64,000 bases of DNA from assembly GCA_963764465.1 (NCBI GenBank), contig CAVXSO010000002.1:558001-622000 (forward strand). The letters run 5' to 3'. Source of the stretch: JAJXXT01 sp963764465 (GTDB taxonomy: Bacteria > Pseudomonadota > Alphaproteobacteria > Acetobacterales > Acetobacteraceae). The notes beneath the pieces are model-generated. The model was not told the origin of the DNA, did no database searches, and saw only the letters and a list, made by a program, of their open reading frames with translations. Below are positions 40,115 through 48,158 of this stretch, in pieces; within the stretch, counting starts at the first letter, position 1; each line of letters starts with the position of its first letter. Made by a program: the position numbers and the translations under genes.

Positions 40115-43100
40115 ATGACGACGCTCGACATCAATTTCAGCCAGGGATTCCAGCAGGAGGTTTCGAGCGATCCGTCGCTCTGGATCTATGCCGTCGTCTA
40201 CGACAACAACAATACGACGACGGGGACGTGGACGACCCTGGTGGCGAACGGCAGCGTGGAGACGACGCCGGGCTCCACCACGTACACCAATGGAACGACG
40301 ACGCTGGTCGGGAATTGGGGCACCGCGGTCGACCTGCCCGCCACGCTCGATAGCGGCAAGATCTACCTCATCGTCCAGGATTCGAGCGGTCCGTTCGCGC
40401 TGCAACAGCAGGTGACGAGCGAGAGCGTGATCGACCTGACCAACGCCGCGAACGATCATTTCGTCTACGACAGCATGGAGGTCAATCTCACCGGCGGGAC
40501 GGGGGGCAATGCCGTCTACGACGTGGGCAACCTCACGTCGGTCGCGGGGTTTTCGCTGCCGATGGAACTCAGCGTTCCCTACAGCGACGGCACCACCGCT
40601 TCCGTCGGGTACAATCTCACCCAGGCCCAGATGATCCAGGCGCTGACGGCGAACGAAGGCGGCGTCACGTCGGATATCACCAATTTCCTCACGGGACCGC
40701 TCGCGGCCGATTTTCCGACGGCACTCTCACCCGCCTCCGTGATTTCCGCGGCGACGCCCAACCCCCCGGGCGTGACGTTCCAGTCCTCCAACTGGGACAG
40801 CTACGTGCTGGCCGTCGGCAGCCTGGCTGACTCGAAGCCCATCGAACTTTCCGGTGTGTTCAACGGGGCAAAGGACAACAACGGCACGTACCACAACTCC
40901 GGGTACTTCACCTATGGCGTATCCTACGATCCCAGCGCCACCGTGACTGTGAACGGCACCGTCGAGACCGGCGTCTTCATGCTGACGCCGTCCGGGACCA
41001 GCCAGATCCAGGGCGTCATCGCGCTCGGCACCGCGGAGCTCGAGCAGAGCATCTATTCCACGCTTGGCACCGCCGAGGTCTTCAACAGCACGGCCGATGT
41101 GCTGAACGGCGTGGCGCCCGCCTATACGATCGGCACAGGCGCCAACGACCAATGGGGCGCGGTGCTGCGTTCCTTCCTCGTCGGGTTCACGGCGGGGTAC
41201 TATGGCGGCAACGCGCGAACGGCGAATCCGCAGACCGCGTCGACGTTCGATCTCAACAGCAACATCAACTGGGATCCGACCTACGCCTTCGGCGGCGGTA
41301 CCGTGACGCTCGACGGCACGGTCACGCCTCTCGTCACCAGCGACGTGACTGTCAGTGGCGCCGGCCAGGTTTCCTACGATCCCTATGCCCAGGTCTTCTT
41401 CCAGGACTCGAATTCCTACGGTGCCGGTTATTCGGATGCGCTGATGAGCGCGTTTCCGGTCGGCGGGCCGCTGGTTTCCGTGTACGACAACACGACGAGC
41501 GCCGACGTCGCGACGCTGGACCTGACGCTGTTCGGCATCAATGACCAGCCCAGCGGCTATACCCGGCCGCAGATGTACAACTACATCGCGCCCGGCGCCG
41601 GCACCTACGACGTGCCGGACACGACGGCGACGGGCGCCAATGTGAAGTTCAATTTCGCCAGCGGCGCCCAGGACAATGCCGGCATGGTGCTCGATCCCAT
41701 GAGCACGGTGACGCTCGAAATTCTCACGGCGGATGTGGGCGGTGTGGCGCAATGGGGCACCGTCACGCTCGATGGCAGCGCGACCACCGATATCAACGGC
41801 ACGCTGGGAGAGTATGGTCTCTGGAGGCAATGGACCATCGAGGGCGATGCCACGAGCGGCTACACCGCGGTCGCGACCGGCAGCGTGTACCAGGCGGGTA
41901 ATCTGCTGATCAACGATTTCCCGGTCGTCGCGAGCGGTACGGCGACGGAATGGTATCGTATCGGTGTCGACGGCAAAACGTTCGATCTCTACACCGTCAC
42001 GCAGAACGGCAGCTTCGACAATGCCGCGTACAACAACGGTACGATCAACCAGGCGGGTTCGATCGCGATCGACGGGCTCGCTTCGATCGCGAGCCCGCTG
42101 CCGGCGCAGGAGACGGCTTCCACCTTCACCGTCAACTTCGCCAACGCGTCCGGCATCGTCGTTGATCCCCAGCATGTCGTGGTCAACACGGCCGCCCTTG
42201 GCACGCGCCCGGACGCGCCCGTGGCGGGCGTGATGAGCAACAGCACGTTCGAGGCGCTGGCGGGGCAGAGTCTTCAGGCCACGAACACGATTGCCACCGC
42301 GATTGTGGGGGCGAACATCGACGTCGCCTTCGGCTGGACCGGGCTCAACAGCGATCCGGGCACCGCGTCCTGGATCAGCGGCTTCACCAACAAGGTCGGC
42401 GCCGGCGATACGGTGACGGTGACGATCGCGCCCGCGGGCAATATCGCGCATGCGCAGTACGCAACGGCGACGGCGGACCTCGACGGCGCATGGCAGACCG
42501 GGACCGTCGCGCTCGGTGCCGGCACGACCTATGACATCACCATGGCCGCGTATCAGCCGGGCGTCACGGGCGCAGTCACGCCGCAGAGCCAGACGCTGGT
42601 GCTGGACGTCGCCTGCTTCGCGGCCGGCACGCGCATCCTGGCCGCGCGCGGCGAGGTGGCGGTGGAGGACCTGGCGGTGGGCGAGCCGGTGTGGTCGCAC
42701 GGCGCGGGGCTCACGCCGGTCCGCTGGCTGGGGCGGCGCCATATCGATTGCAGACGGCACGCGCGGCCGCGCGACGTGGCGCCGGTGCGCGTGCTGCGCG
42801 ATGCGTTCGCGCCCGGCGTGCCGCATCGCGACCTGCTGCTCTCGCCCGACCACGCGGTGTTCGCCGAGGGCGTGCTGATCCCGGTGCGCTATCTGGTCAA
42901 TGGCTGCACGGTGCGGCGCGAGGCGGTGGACGCGGTGACCTATCACCACGTGGAGCTCGCGGCGCACGACGTGATCCTCGCCGAGGGGCTTGCCTGCGAG
43001 AGCTATCTCGATACCGGCAACCGCGCGATCTTTGAGAATGCCAGCGGGGCGAAGGCGGATGACGCGTTTGCCCTCGCGGTGTGGGAGAGCGGGGCGTGCG

Positions 43101-43549
43101 CGCGGCTGGTGCTGAAGGGACCGGAGCTCGCCGCGGCGCGGCGCATGCTGCTGGCGCGCGCGGAAGAGCTGGGCCATGCGATGACGCGCGACCCGGCGTT
43201 GCGGGTGGTGGCCGACGGGCGCGTGCTGCGTCCACACCGGACGGGGCGCGTGGCACGGTTTCGCCTGCCGGCCGCGGGCGATGTGCGTCTGGTGTCGCGC
43301 AGTGCGGTGCCGGCGGAGACCGGCATGGTGGAGGATCACCGGCAACTCGGTGTCGCGGTCGCGGAGATTCGGCTCGATGGCGAGACGATCGGGCTCGGGG
43401 ATGCGCGCCTTGGCGAGGGGTGGCACGCTATCGAGCGCGGCGCGGACAGCGAAGCCTGGCGCTGGACCGATGGCGAGGCGAGCCTCGTGCTGGAGCGCGG
43501 GGGCGTGCTGGAGGTGGAAGTCGCGCTGACCGAGGCTTACTGGCGCTGA
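40115..43549 (+). CDS. large GH64/thaumatin-like plus Hint-domain protein
   Basis: 1144 residues; GTGGAG is well placed before the ATG. Residues 1-520 are beta-rich, Asn/Thr-rich and resemble the GH64/thaumatin-like superfamily (DSGKIYLIVQDSSG, FVYDSMEVNLTGG, DVGNLTSVAGFSLPMELSV, NSYGAGYSDALM). Residues 520-830 look like immunoglobulin-like repeats. A Hedgehog/intein (Hint) domain starts at Cys834 (VACFAAGTRILAARGEVAVE) with the block-B histidine His913 (LSPDHAVF) and ends near 975. A C-terminal domain follows with DARLGEGWHAIERG, found after Hint in other Acetobacteraceae proteins. No Sec signal peptide. Hint domains can cut at the peptide bond before the cysteine, which would release the N-terminal part. 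The first 2.5 kb are visibly less GC-rich than neighbours. Confidence 0.75.
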   Translation: MTTLDINFSQGFQQEVSSDPSLWIYAVVYDNNNTTTGTWTTLVANGSVETTPGSTTYTNGTTTLVGNWGTAVDLPATLDSGKIYLIVQDSSGPFALQQQVTSESVIDLTNAANDHFVYDSMEVNLTGGTGGNAVYDVGNLTSVAGFSLPMELSVPYSDGTTASVGYNLTQAQMIQALTANEGGVTSDITNFLTGPLAADFPTALSPASVISAATPNPPGVTFQSSNWDSYVLAVGSLADSKPIELSGVFNGAKDNNGTYHNSGYFTYGVSYDPSATVTVNGTVETGVFMLTPSGTSQIQGVIALGTAELEQSIYSTLGTAEVFNSTADVLNGVAPAYTIGTGANDQWGAVLRSFLVGFTAGYYGGNARTANPQTASTFDLNSNINWDPTYAFGGGTVTLDGTVTPLVTSDVTVSGAGQVSYDPYAQVFFQDSNSYGAGYSDALMSAFPVGGPLVSVYDNTTSADVATLDLTLFGINDQPSGYTRPQMYNYIAPGAGTYDVPDTTATGANVKFNFASGAQDNAGMVLDPMSTVTLEILTADVGGVAQWGTVTLDGSATTDINGTLGEYGLWRQWTIEGDATSGYTAVATGSVYQAGNLLINDFPVVASGTATEWYRIGVDGKTFDLYTVTQNGSFDNAAYNNGTINQAGSIAIDGLASIASPLPAQETASTFTVNFANASGIVVDPQHVVVNTAALGTRPDAPVAGVMSNSTFEALAGQSLQATNTIATAIVGANIDVAFGWTGLNSDPGTASWISGFTNKVGAGDTVTVTIAPAGNIAHAQYATATADLDGAWQTGTVALGAGTTYDITMAAYQPGVTGAVTPQSQTLVLDVACFAAGTRILAARGEVAVEDLAVGEPVWSHGAGLTPVRWLGRRHIDCRRHARPRDVAPVRVLRDAFAPGVPHRDLLLSPDHAVFAEGVLIPVRYLVNGCTVRREAVDAVTYHHVELAAHDVILAEGLACESYLDTGNRAIFENASGAKADDAFALAVWESGACARLVLKGPELAAARRMLLARAEELGHAMTRDPALRVVADGRVLRPHRTGRVARFRLPAAGDVRLVSRSAVPAETGMVEDHRQLGVAVAEIRLDGETIGLGDARLGEGWHAIERGADSEAWRWTDGEASLVLERGGVLEVEVALTEAYWR

Positions 43550-43595
43550 GGCGAAGCGGCTCCGCTGCCGGAAGGGAAGAGGCGAAAGGGAAAGC

Positions 43596-43934
43596 TCAGT
43601 CCGGCGAGGCGCCGCGCGGAAGTCCGCAATGCAGGCATCGCCCCGCGGCGGGATTGCTTCGCCAGCAGGTCCAGAAGAACGGTTTGTGGCAACGCGGACA
43701 TCGAAAGGAGTTGTGGTGGATGCTGGCGGCTACGAACCCGAACATCCATAAAACGGCCACCGGCAGGAGCAAGTAGCCTTCGTATTGCCGGCTCCCGAAA
43801 AGCACATCCATGAGGCGCGCAGCGGCATAGGCGAGGCCCATGATCGGCACAAAGAGCAGAAACGTGCCCCCCAGCCGTATGCGGCGCCGACGCAGATCGC
43901 TCCAGGCTGCCTCGTCGTCGGCGCGTTGCGGCAT
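43596..43934 (-). CDS. small two-helix membrane protein with zinc ribbon
   Basis: 112 residues from the ATG at 43934. A basic N-terminus (WSDLRRRRIRLGG) precedes two membrane helices (TFLLFVPIMGLAYAAARLM and YLLLPVAVLWMFGFVAASI). A cytoplasmic C-terminal zinc ribbon carries two CxxC pairs: FRCPRCHKPFFW and GRCLHCGLPRG. No family is recognised. It begins 5 nt after the stop of the GNAT-Nudix gene, so it is the second gene of that transcript. An upstream in-frame extension overlaps that gene and is rejected. A membrane quality-control or scaffold role would be a guess. Confidence 0.7.
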   Translation of the reverse strand: MPQRADDEAAWSDLRRRRIRLGGTFLLFVPIMGLAYAAARLMDVLFGSRQYEGYLLLPVAVLWMFGFVAASIHHNSFRCPRCHKPFFWTCWRSNPAAGRCLHCGLPRGASPD

Positions 43935-43938
43935 CGGG

Positions 43939-44949
43939 TCAGCCGCCCAGGAAGTCGCGGAGCAGCGGCACGAGGGGGCGGTCCGCCTCGGGCATCGGGT
44001 ATTCGCCGAGGCGGTCGGGCGCGACCCAGGTGAGCTGCTGGCCCTCCTTCGGGCGGGGCGTGCCACGCCAGCGGCGGCACAGGAAGAGCGGCATCAGCAG
44101 GTGGAATTTCTCGTATTCGTGCGAGGCGAAGGCGAACGCGGCAAGGCAGTTGGCGGAGACGTCGATGCCCAGTTCCTCCGCCAGCTCGCGGATCAGTGCC
44201 TTCTCCGGTGTCTCGCCGGGGTCGAGCTTGCCGCCTGGAAACTCCCAGAGCCCGGCCATGCGCTTGCCCTCCGGCCGGCGGGCAAGCAGCACGCGCATGT
44301 CGATGTCGATCAGCGCGCAGGCGGCAACGAGCAGCAGCGGCTTGCCGGCGGGCGCGGCCGCCGCGGCCGGTGTCGGCACGGCCTCGGGCGCGGGGGTGTC
44401 GCCGAAAAGGTCCGCGCGCTCGGCGGCGAAGACGAGGACACGGTGCTCGGTGCCGCGGGCGAGGAAGAGCTGCCGTCCCTCGCCCACGTGCCGGAAGCCG
44501 ATATGGCGCAGCACTGCGATCGAGGCCGGGTTGTCGGTGGCGACCGTCGCCTCGATGCGATCGAGGTCGAGATTGGCCATGGCCCAGCGAGCGAGACGGC
44601 CCGCCGCCTCGAGCGCGAAGCCACGGCCCTGGAACTTGCCGCCGATCCAGTAGCCGAGCCGGCCGAGCCGGGCGCCGCGGTCCAGCCTCAGGCCCACGCC
44701 GCCGATCAGCGGCGCTTCGTCCGCGGTTCCCACGATGGCGAGGTGATATGAGCTGCCGGCCTCGATCTCGCCGCGGGAGGAGGCGATCCAGCCTTCCGCC
44801 TTGTCGAGGCCGTAGGGGAAGGGAACGGCGGCGAGCGTGCGGGCGATGGCGAAGTCCATCAGCCGGTGCAGCGCTGGCGCGTCCACGTCCTGCCACGGGC
44901 GCAGGCGCAGGCGCTGCGTCGCCAGCGGCTGGAAACCGAGATCGTCCAT
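43939..44949 (-). CDS. GNAT acetyltransferase-Nudix hydrolase fusion
   Basis: 336 residues from the ATG at 44949 (MDDLGFQPLATQRLRLRPW). Residues 12-172 form a RimJ/RimL-type N-acetyltransferase (YWIGGKFQGRGFALEAAGRL for acetyl-CoA, ATVATDNPASIAVLRHIGF). A Pro/Ala-rich linker (about 183-203, EAVPTPAAAAAPAG) leads to a MutT-type Nudix domain with the full box at 240-262 (GGKLDPGETPEKALIRELAE and following ELGI). MutT proteins hydrolyse oxidised nucleotides such as 8-oxo-dGTP; the GNAT acceptor is unknown. Nothing suggests a sequencing join: the linker is in frame and both domains are complete. Confidence 0.88.
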   Translation of the reverse strand: MDDLGFQPLATQRLRLRPWQDVDAPALHRLMDFAIARTLAAVPFPYGLDKAEGWIASSRGEIEAGSSYHLAIVGTADEAPLIGGVGLRLDRGARLGRLGYWIGGKFQGRGFALEAAGRLARWAMANLDLDRIEATVATDNPASIAVLRHIGFRHVGEGRQLFLARGTEHRVLVFAAERADLFGDTPAPEAVPTPAAAAAPAGKPLLLVAACALIDIDMRVLLARRPEGKRMAGLWEFPGGKLDPGETPEKALIRELAEELGIDVSANCLAAFAFASHEYEKFHLLMPLFLCRRWRGTPRPKEGQQLTWVAPDRLGEYPMPEADRPLVPLLRDFLGG

Positions 44950-45090
44950 GGTCGCGGACAGGCTCACAGGCAGGGAGTGCCGCAACCGGCCGTGGCGCCG
45001 CAAGAGGGGAGGCGAAGAGGGCGGATGGGCGCCCGTGACACCGCCCGCTTAGGGCGCACCGATGCAAGGGCGCGACAGGGTGGATCGTGC

Positions 45091-45352
45091 ATGGGCATGA
45101 CGGCACCGGCGATGGAGACATTGCGCCACGAACCGGTGGAACCCGAGGCTATGTACGGGCGCGCGGCTGGCCGCGCTCGCGCCGCCGGGCACCGACGCCA
45201 ACAAGCCGTTCCGGGAGACGGCGCCGTGGCTGATCGCGATCTTCGCCCGGCGCCACGGCGCGCTGCCGGACGGACGGCGGGTGAAGCATTATTACGTTCC
45301 TGAATCAGTTGGCATTGCGACCGGCTTTCTGATCGCGGGGCAGCACTTGGCG
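45091..45352 (+). pseudogene. nitroreductase family remnant, middle deleted and frameshifted
   Basis: Two pieces of a nitroreductase lie side by side in different frames. The first (frame of the ATG at 45112) reads METLRHEPVEPEAMYGRAA, like the segment just before the RRTVR flavin-binding motif. The second, starting near 45167 in another frame, reads LAALAPPGTDANKPFRETAP, WLIAIFARRHGALPDGRRVK and HYYVPESVGIATGFLIAGQH, close to the family's KPFLxxAPxLI and KxYYVxESVGIAxGxLI phrases. The FMN-binding N-terminal core and everything after the glycine-rich helix are missing. The remainder of the gap 45004-45605 holds no recognisable gene. Confidence 0.62.
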
Positions 45353-45605
45353 GTGAGGCGTCCTCTGGTGCGCACGCGTGGCCGTGTGCCCGGGGCCTGC
45401 TGGCCACGCCGCGCTTGTCAGCCGCCGCACGAGGCCGATATGCTCGTGGCCGGGCGGGTGGCTGCGCCGTCGGGAGCAGGCGGCGAGAGTGCATCGCCGA
45501 TCGAGTGCCATCCGTCACGCCGGGGCACGGCGCTGTCCGTGGGCCGACGCGGATGAGTGCCACGCGTAAGGCCACACCAAACGGTCCGGCGAGCAACGTA
45601 TCAGC

Positions 45606-46805
45606 ATGTACACCAATGTCGCGATCCTTGCCGCCGTCGTCCTGATCTACAGCGCCGTCGCGGGGCGGGTTGCCCGCTCCTGGCTGAGCGGCCCGATCCT
45701 GTTTGCCGCTGCCGGCTTCGTTCTTGGGCCGTTGGGCATCGGCGTGCTGCGCCTGGACATCGCGGGTGCCGATCTGCGCACTCTTGCCGAGGCGGCGCTG
45801 GCGATGATCCTGTTTTCCGATGCGGCGCATGCCGACCTCGGCGTGATACGCCGCACCCTGGCATTGCCGGAGCGGCTGCTGCTCGTCGGACTGCCCTTGA
45901 CCATCGCGCTCGGCTTCCTGGCCGCGGTGCTTCTGTTTCCGACGCTCGATGTCTTTACCGCGGCCCTGCTCGCCGTGCTGCTGGCCCCCACCGATGCGGC
46001 GCTCGGCGCGCCGGTGGTCAGCAACCAGGCCGTTCCCGCCGAGACACGCGAGGCGCTCAACTTCGAAAGCGGCCTGAACGACGGGATCTGCGTACCGCTC
46101 GTGATCATCATCCTCGACCTCGCCGTGGGCACGGAAGTCATTCACCGCCCGATCTTGCATGTGATGACGGTGATCGTGGAGGAGATCGGCATTGGCCTCC
46201 TCGTCGGCGCCGTCCTCGCCGCCGCCGCCGTCGCCATCCTGCGCGCGGCGGCGCGGCGCGGCTGGACCAGCACGCACTGGCTGCACATCCCGGTCGTCGC
46301 CCTGGCCGGCCTCTGCTTCACCGGGGCGCAGGCGCTCGGCGGCAGCGGCTTCATCGCCTGTTTCGTGGGCGGCCTGGCTTTCGGCTACCTGCACGACAAG
46401 CCGAAAGACCTGCTCGGCGGCGCGGCCAGCACCGGTGAGGTGCTGGCGATGCTCACCTGGATCGTGTTCGGCGGGCCGGTGCTGGCGCGGCTCCTGGGTT
46501 CCGTCACATGGCCGATGGTGATCTATGCCGTGCTGAGCCTGACCGTGATCCGCATGGCGCCGGTTTTCCTGTCGCTCGCCGGCACGGGGATGAGCGTGCG
46601 CAGTAAGCTCTTCATCGGATGGTTCGGGCCGCGGGGACTGGCGAGCATCGTGTTCGCCATCATCGTCTTCGACGCTAACGTGCCGGGGAAGGACGTGATG
46701 GCCGTGACGACCGCCTGCACGGTGCTGCTGAGTGTCCTGGCCCATGGCGCGAGTGCGAACCCGCTTGTCCAGGCGATCGCGCGTCCCCTCGTCAGCCGGC
46801 GCTGA
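45606..46805 (+). CDS. cation:proton antiporter, CPA1 type
   Basis: 399 residues with about 11-12 membrane helices. Family marks of Na+/H+ exchangers are LLAPTDAALGAPVV (the TD of the ion site), FESGLNDGICVPLV (the ND-containing helix) and FIGWFGPRGLASIVFAI (the arginine-bearing helix). There is no cytoplasmic regulatory tail. It would exchange Na+ or K+ for protons across the inner membrane and help pH or salt homeostasis. It stands alone downstream of the nitroreductase remnant. An ATG follows an acgtatcagc stretch without a clear ribosome binding site, but the N-terminal helix begins right there. Confidence 0.9.
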   Translation: MYTNVAILAAVVLIYSAVAGRVARSWLSGPILFAAAGFVLGPLGIGVLRLDIAGADLRTLAEAALAMILFSDAAHADLGVIRRTLALPERLLLVGLPLTIALGFLAAVLLFPTLDVFTAALLAVLLAPTDAALGAPVVSNQAVPAETREALNFESGLNDGICVPLVIIILDLAVGTEVIHRPILHVMTVIVEEIGIGLLVGAVLAAAAVAILRAAARRGWTSTHWLHIPVVALAGLCFTGAQALGGSGFIACFVGGLAFGYLHDKPKDLLGGAASTGEVLAMLTWIVFGGPVLARLLGSVTWPMVIYAVLSLTVIRMAPVFLSLAGTGMSVRSKLFIGWFGPRGLASIVFAIIVFDANVPGKDVMAVTTACTVLLSVLAHGASANPLVQAIARPLVSRR

Positions 46806-46874
46806 CGCGCGCGCCCGCGCGCCTGGCCGGGCGCGCCCGGTGGGTCGTTGCGAAATCCGATCTTCGCGGGGCTT

Positions 46875-48104
46875 TCAGCTGCGATAGCTGCCGTTGATGT
46901 CGATGTAGCCGTGGGTGAGGTCACAGGTCCACACCGTTGCGCTCCCGGAACCGAGGCCGAGATCGACGTCGATGTCGATCTCGCGGCCCTTCATGTGCTC
47001 CACGACCGGCGTTTCGTCATAGCCGGCGACGACGCCGCCGTTCCTCGCCATCCACACGCCGCCCACGGCGATCGAAAGCCGGTCGCGATCCGCGGGCTCG
47101 CCCGCCTTGCCGACCGCCATGACGATGCGGCCCCAATTCGCGTCCTCGCCGGCGATCGCGGTCTTGACCAGCGGCGAGTTGGCGATGGCCATGGCGACGC
47201 GCTTCGCCGAATTGGCCGAGACCGCGCCGGCGACCTTGATGCGGATCAGCTTCGAGGCGCCCTCGCCATCGCGGACCACGGCCAGCGCCAGATCGTGCAG
47301 TACCTCGCGGAGCGCGCGGGTGAAGTCGCGCAGCACCGTCCCGCCCTCGGCCGGCACGCGCGGATGCCTGGCCTGGCCGGTCGCGAACAGCAGCACCGTG
47401 TCCGACGTGGAGGTGTCGCTGTCCACCGTGGTGGCGTTGAACGTTCCGCGCACGCCGCGTGAAAGAATCTTCTGCAGCGCGGCGCCGGGGATCTTCGCGT
47501 CCGTCGCGATGAAGCAGAGCATCGTCGCCATGTCCGGCGCGATCATGCCGCTGCCCTTGGCGATGCCGTTGATGGTGACCGTCGCGCCGCCGATCACAGC
47601 GGTGCGTGTCGCGGCCTTGGGGAAGGTGTCGGTGGTCATGATGGCGCGCGCGGCCGCACCCCAGGCGTCCGCGGTGAGTGCCTTGGACAGGCGTGGCAGG
47701 GCGGCGGTAAGGCGCTCGACCGGGAGCTGCTCGCCGATCACGCCGGTGGAGGCGACGAAGACCTCGCGCGGCTTGCAGCCGGCGAGCTTCGCCGCGGCTT
47801 CCGCGGTGGTGCGCGCGACGGCCGCACCGGCCTTGCCGGTGAACACGTTGGCGTTGCCGGCGTTGACGACCACGGCGCGCGCCTTGGCCCCCTTGAGCGC
47901 GGCACGGCACCAATCCACCGGCGCGCCCGGGCATTGGTTGCGCGTGAACACGCCGGCGACCGCGCTGCCGGGTGCGAGCTCCATCAGCAACACGTCGTCG
48001 CGTCCCTTGTAGCGGATGCCGGCGGCGCCGGCGGCGAGGCGCACGCCCGCGAGCGGGGCGAGCGCGGGGAGGGGCACGGCGAGCGGCGAGACGGGATGCG
48101 GCAT
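46875..48104 (-). CDS. argJ: bifunctional ornithine/glutamate acetyltransferase
   Basis: 409 residues; transfers the acetyl group from N-acetylornithine to glutamate and can also acetylate glutamate with acetyl-CoA, closing the cyclic arginine pathway. The self-cleavage site that makes alpha and beta chains is GMIAPDMATMLCFIATD, with Thr of the ATM triplet as nucleophile. Other ArgJ segments are VFTRNQCPGAPVDWCRAAL, AVVVNAGNANVFTGKAG, STGVIGEQLPVER and EDANWGRIVMAVGKAG; the C-terminal YIDINGSYRS is characteristic. Because ArgJ makes ArgE unnecessary, the argE homologue at 26137 is of interest. Confidence 0.96.
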   Translation of the reverse strand: MPHPVSPLAVPLPALAPLAGVRLAAGAAGIRYKGRDDVLLMELAPGSAVAGVFTRNQCPGAPVDWCRAALKGAKARAVVVNAGNANVFTGKAGAAVARTTAEAAAKLAGCKPREVFVASTGVIGEQLPVERLTAALPRLSKALTADAWGAAARAIMTTDTFPKAATRTAVIGGATVTINGIAKGSGMIAPDMATMLCFIATDAKIPGAALQKILSRGVRGTFNATTVDSDTSTSDTVLLFATGQARHPRVPAEGGTVLRDFTRALREVLHDLALAVVRDGEGASKLIRIKVAGAVSANSAKRVAMAIANSPLVKTAIAGEDANWGRIVMAVGKAGEPADRDRLSIAVGGVWMARNGGVVAGYDETPVVEHMKGREIDIDVDLGLGSGSATVWTCDLTHGYIDINGSYRS

Positions 48105-48158
48105 GGCGGTTTCTTGTTGCCTGGGTGTTACGTTCTGGACGTCGTGCCGATGGCGTGG

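Noticed and set aside
40727..43426. 899-codon open frame antisense to the Hint protein
   Set aside because: The plus strand carries recognisable GH64-like and Hint motifs with a good ribosome binding site; the antisense product is low-complexity and unrecognisable.
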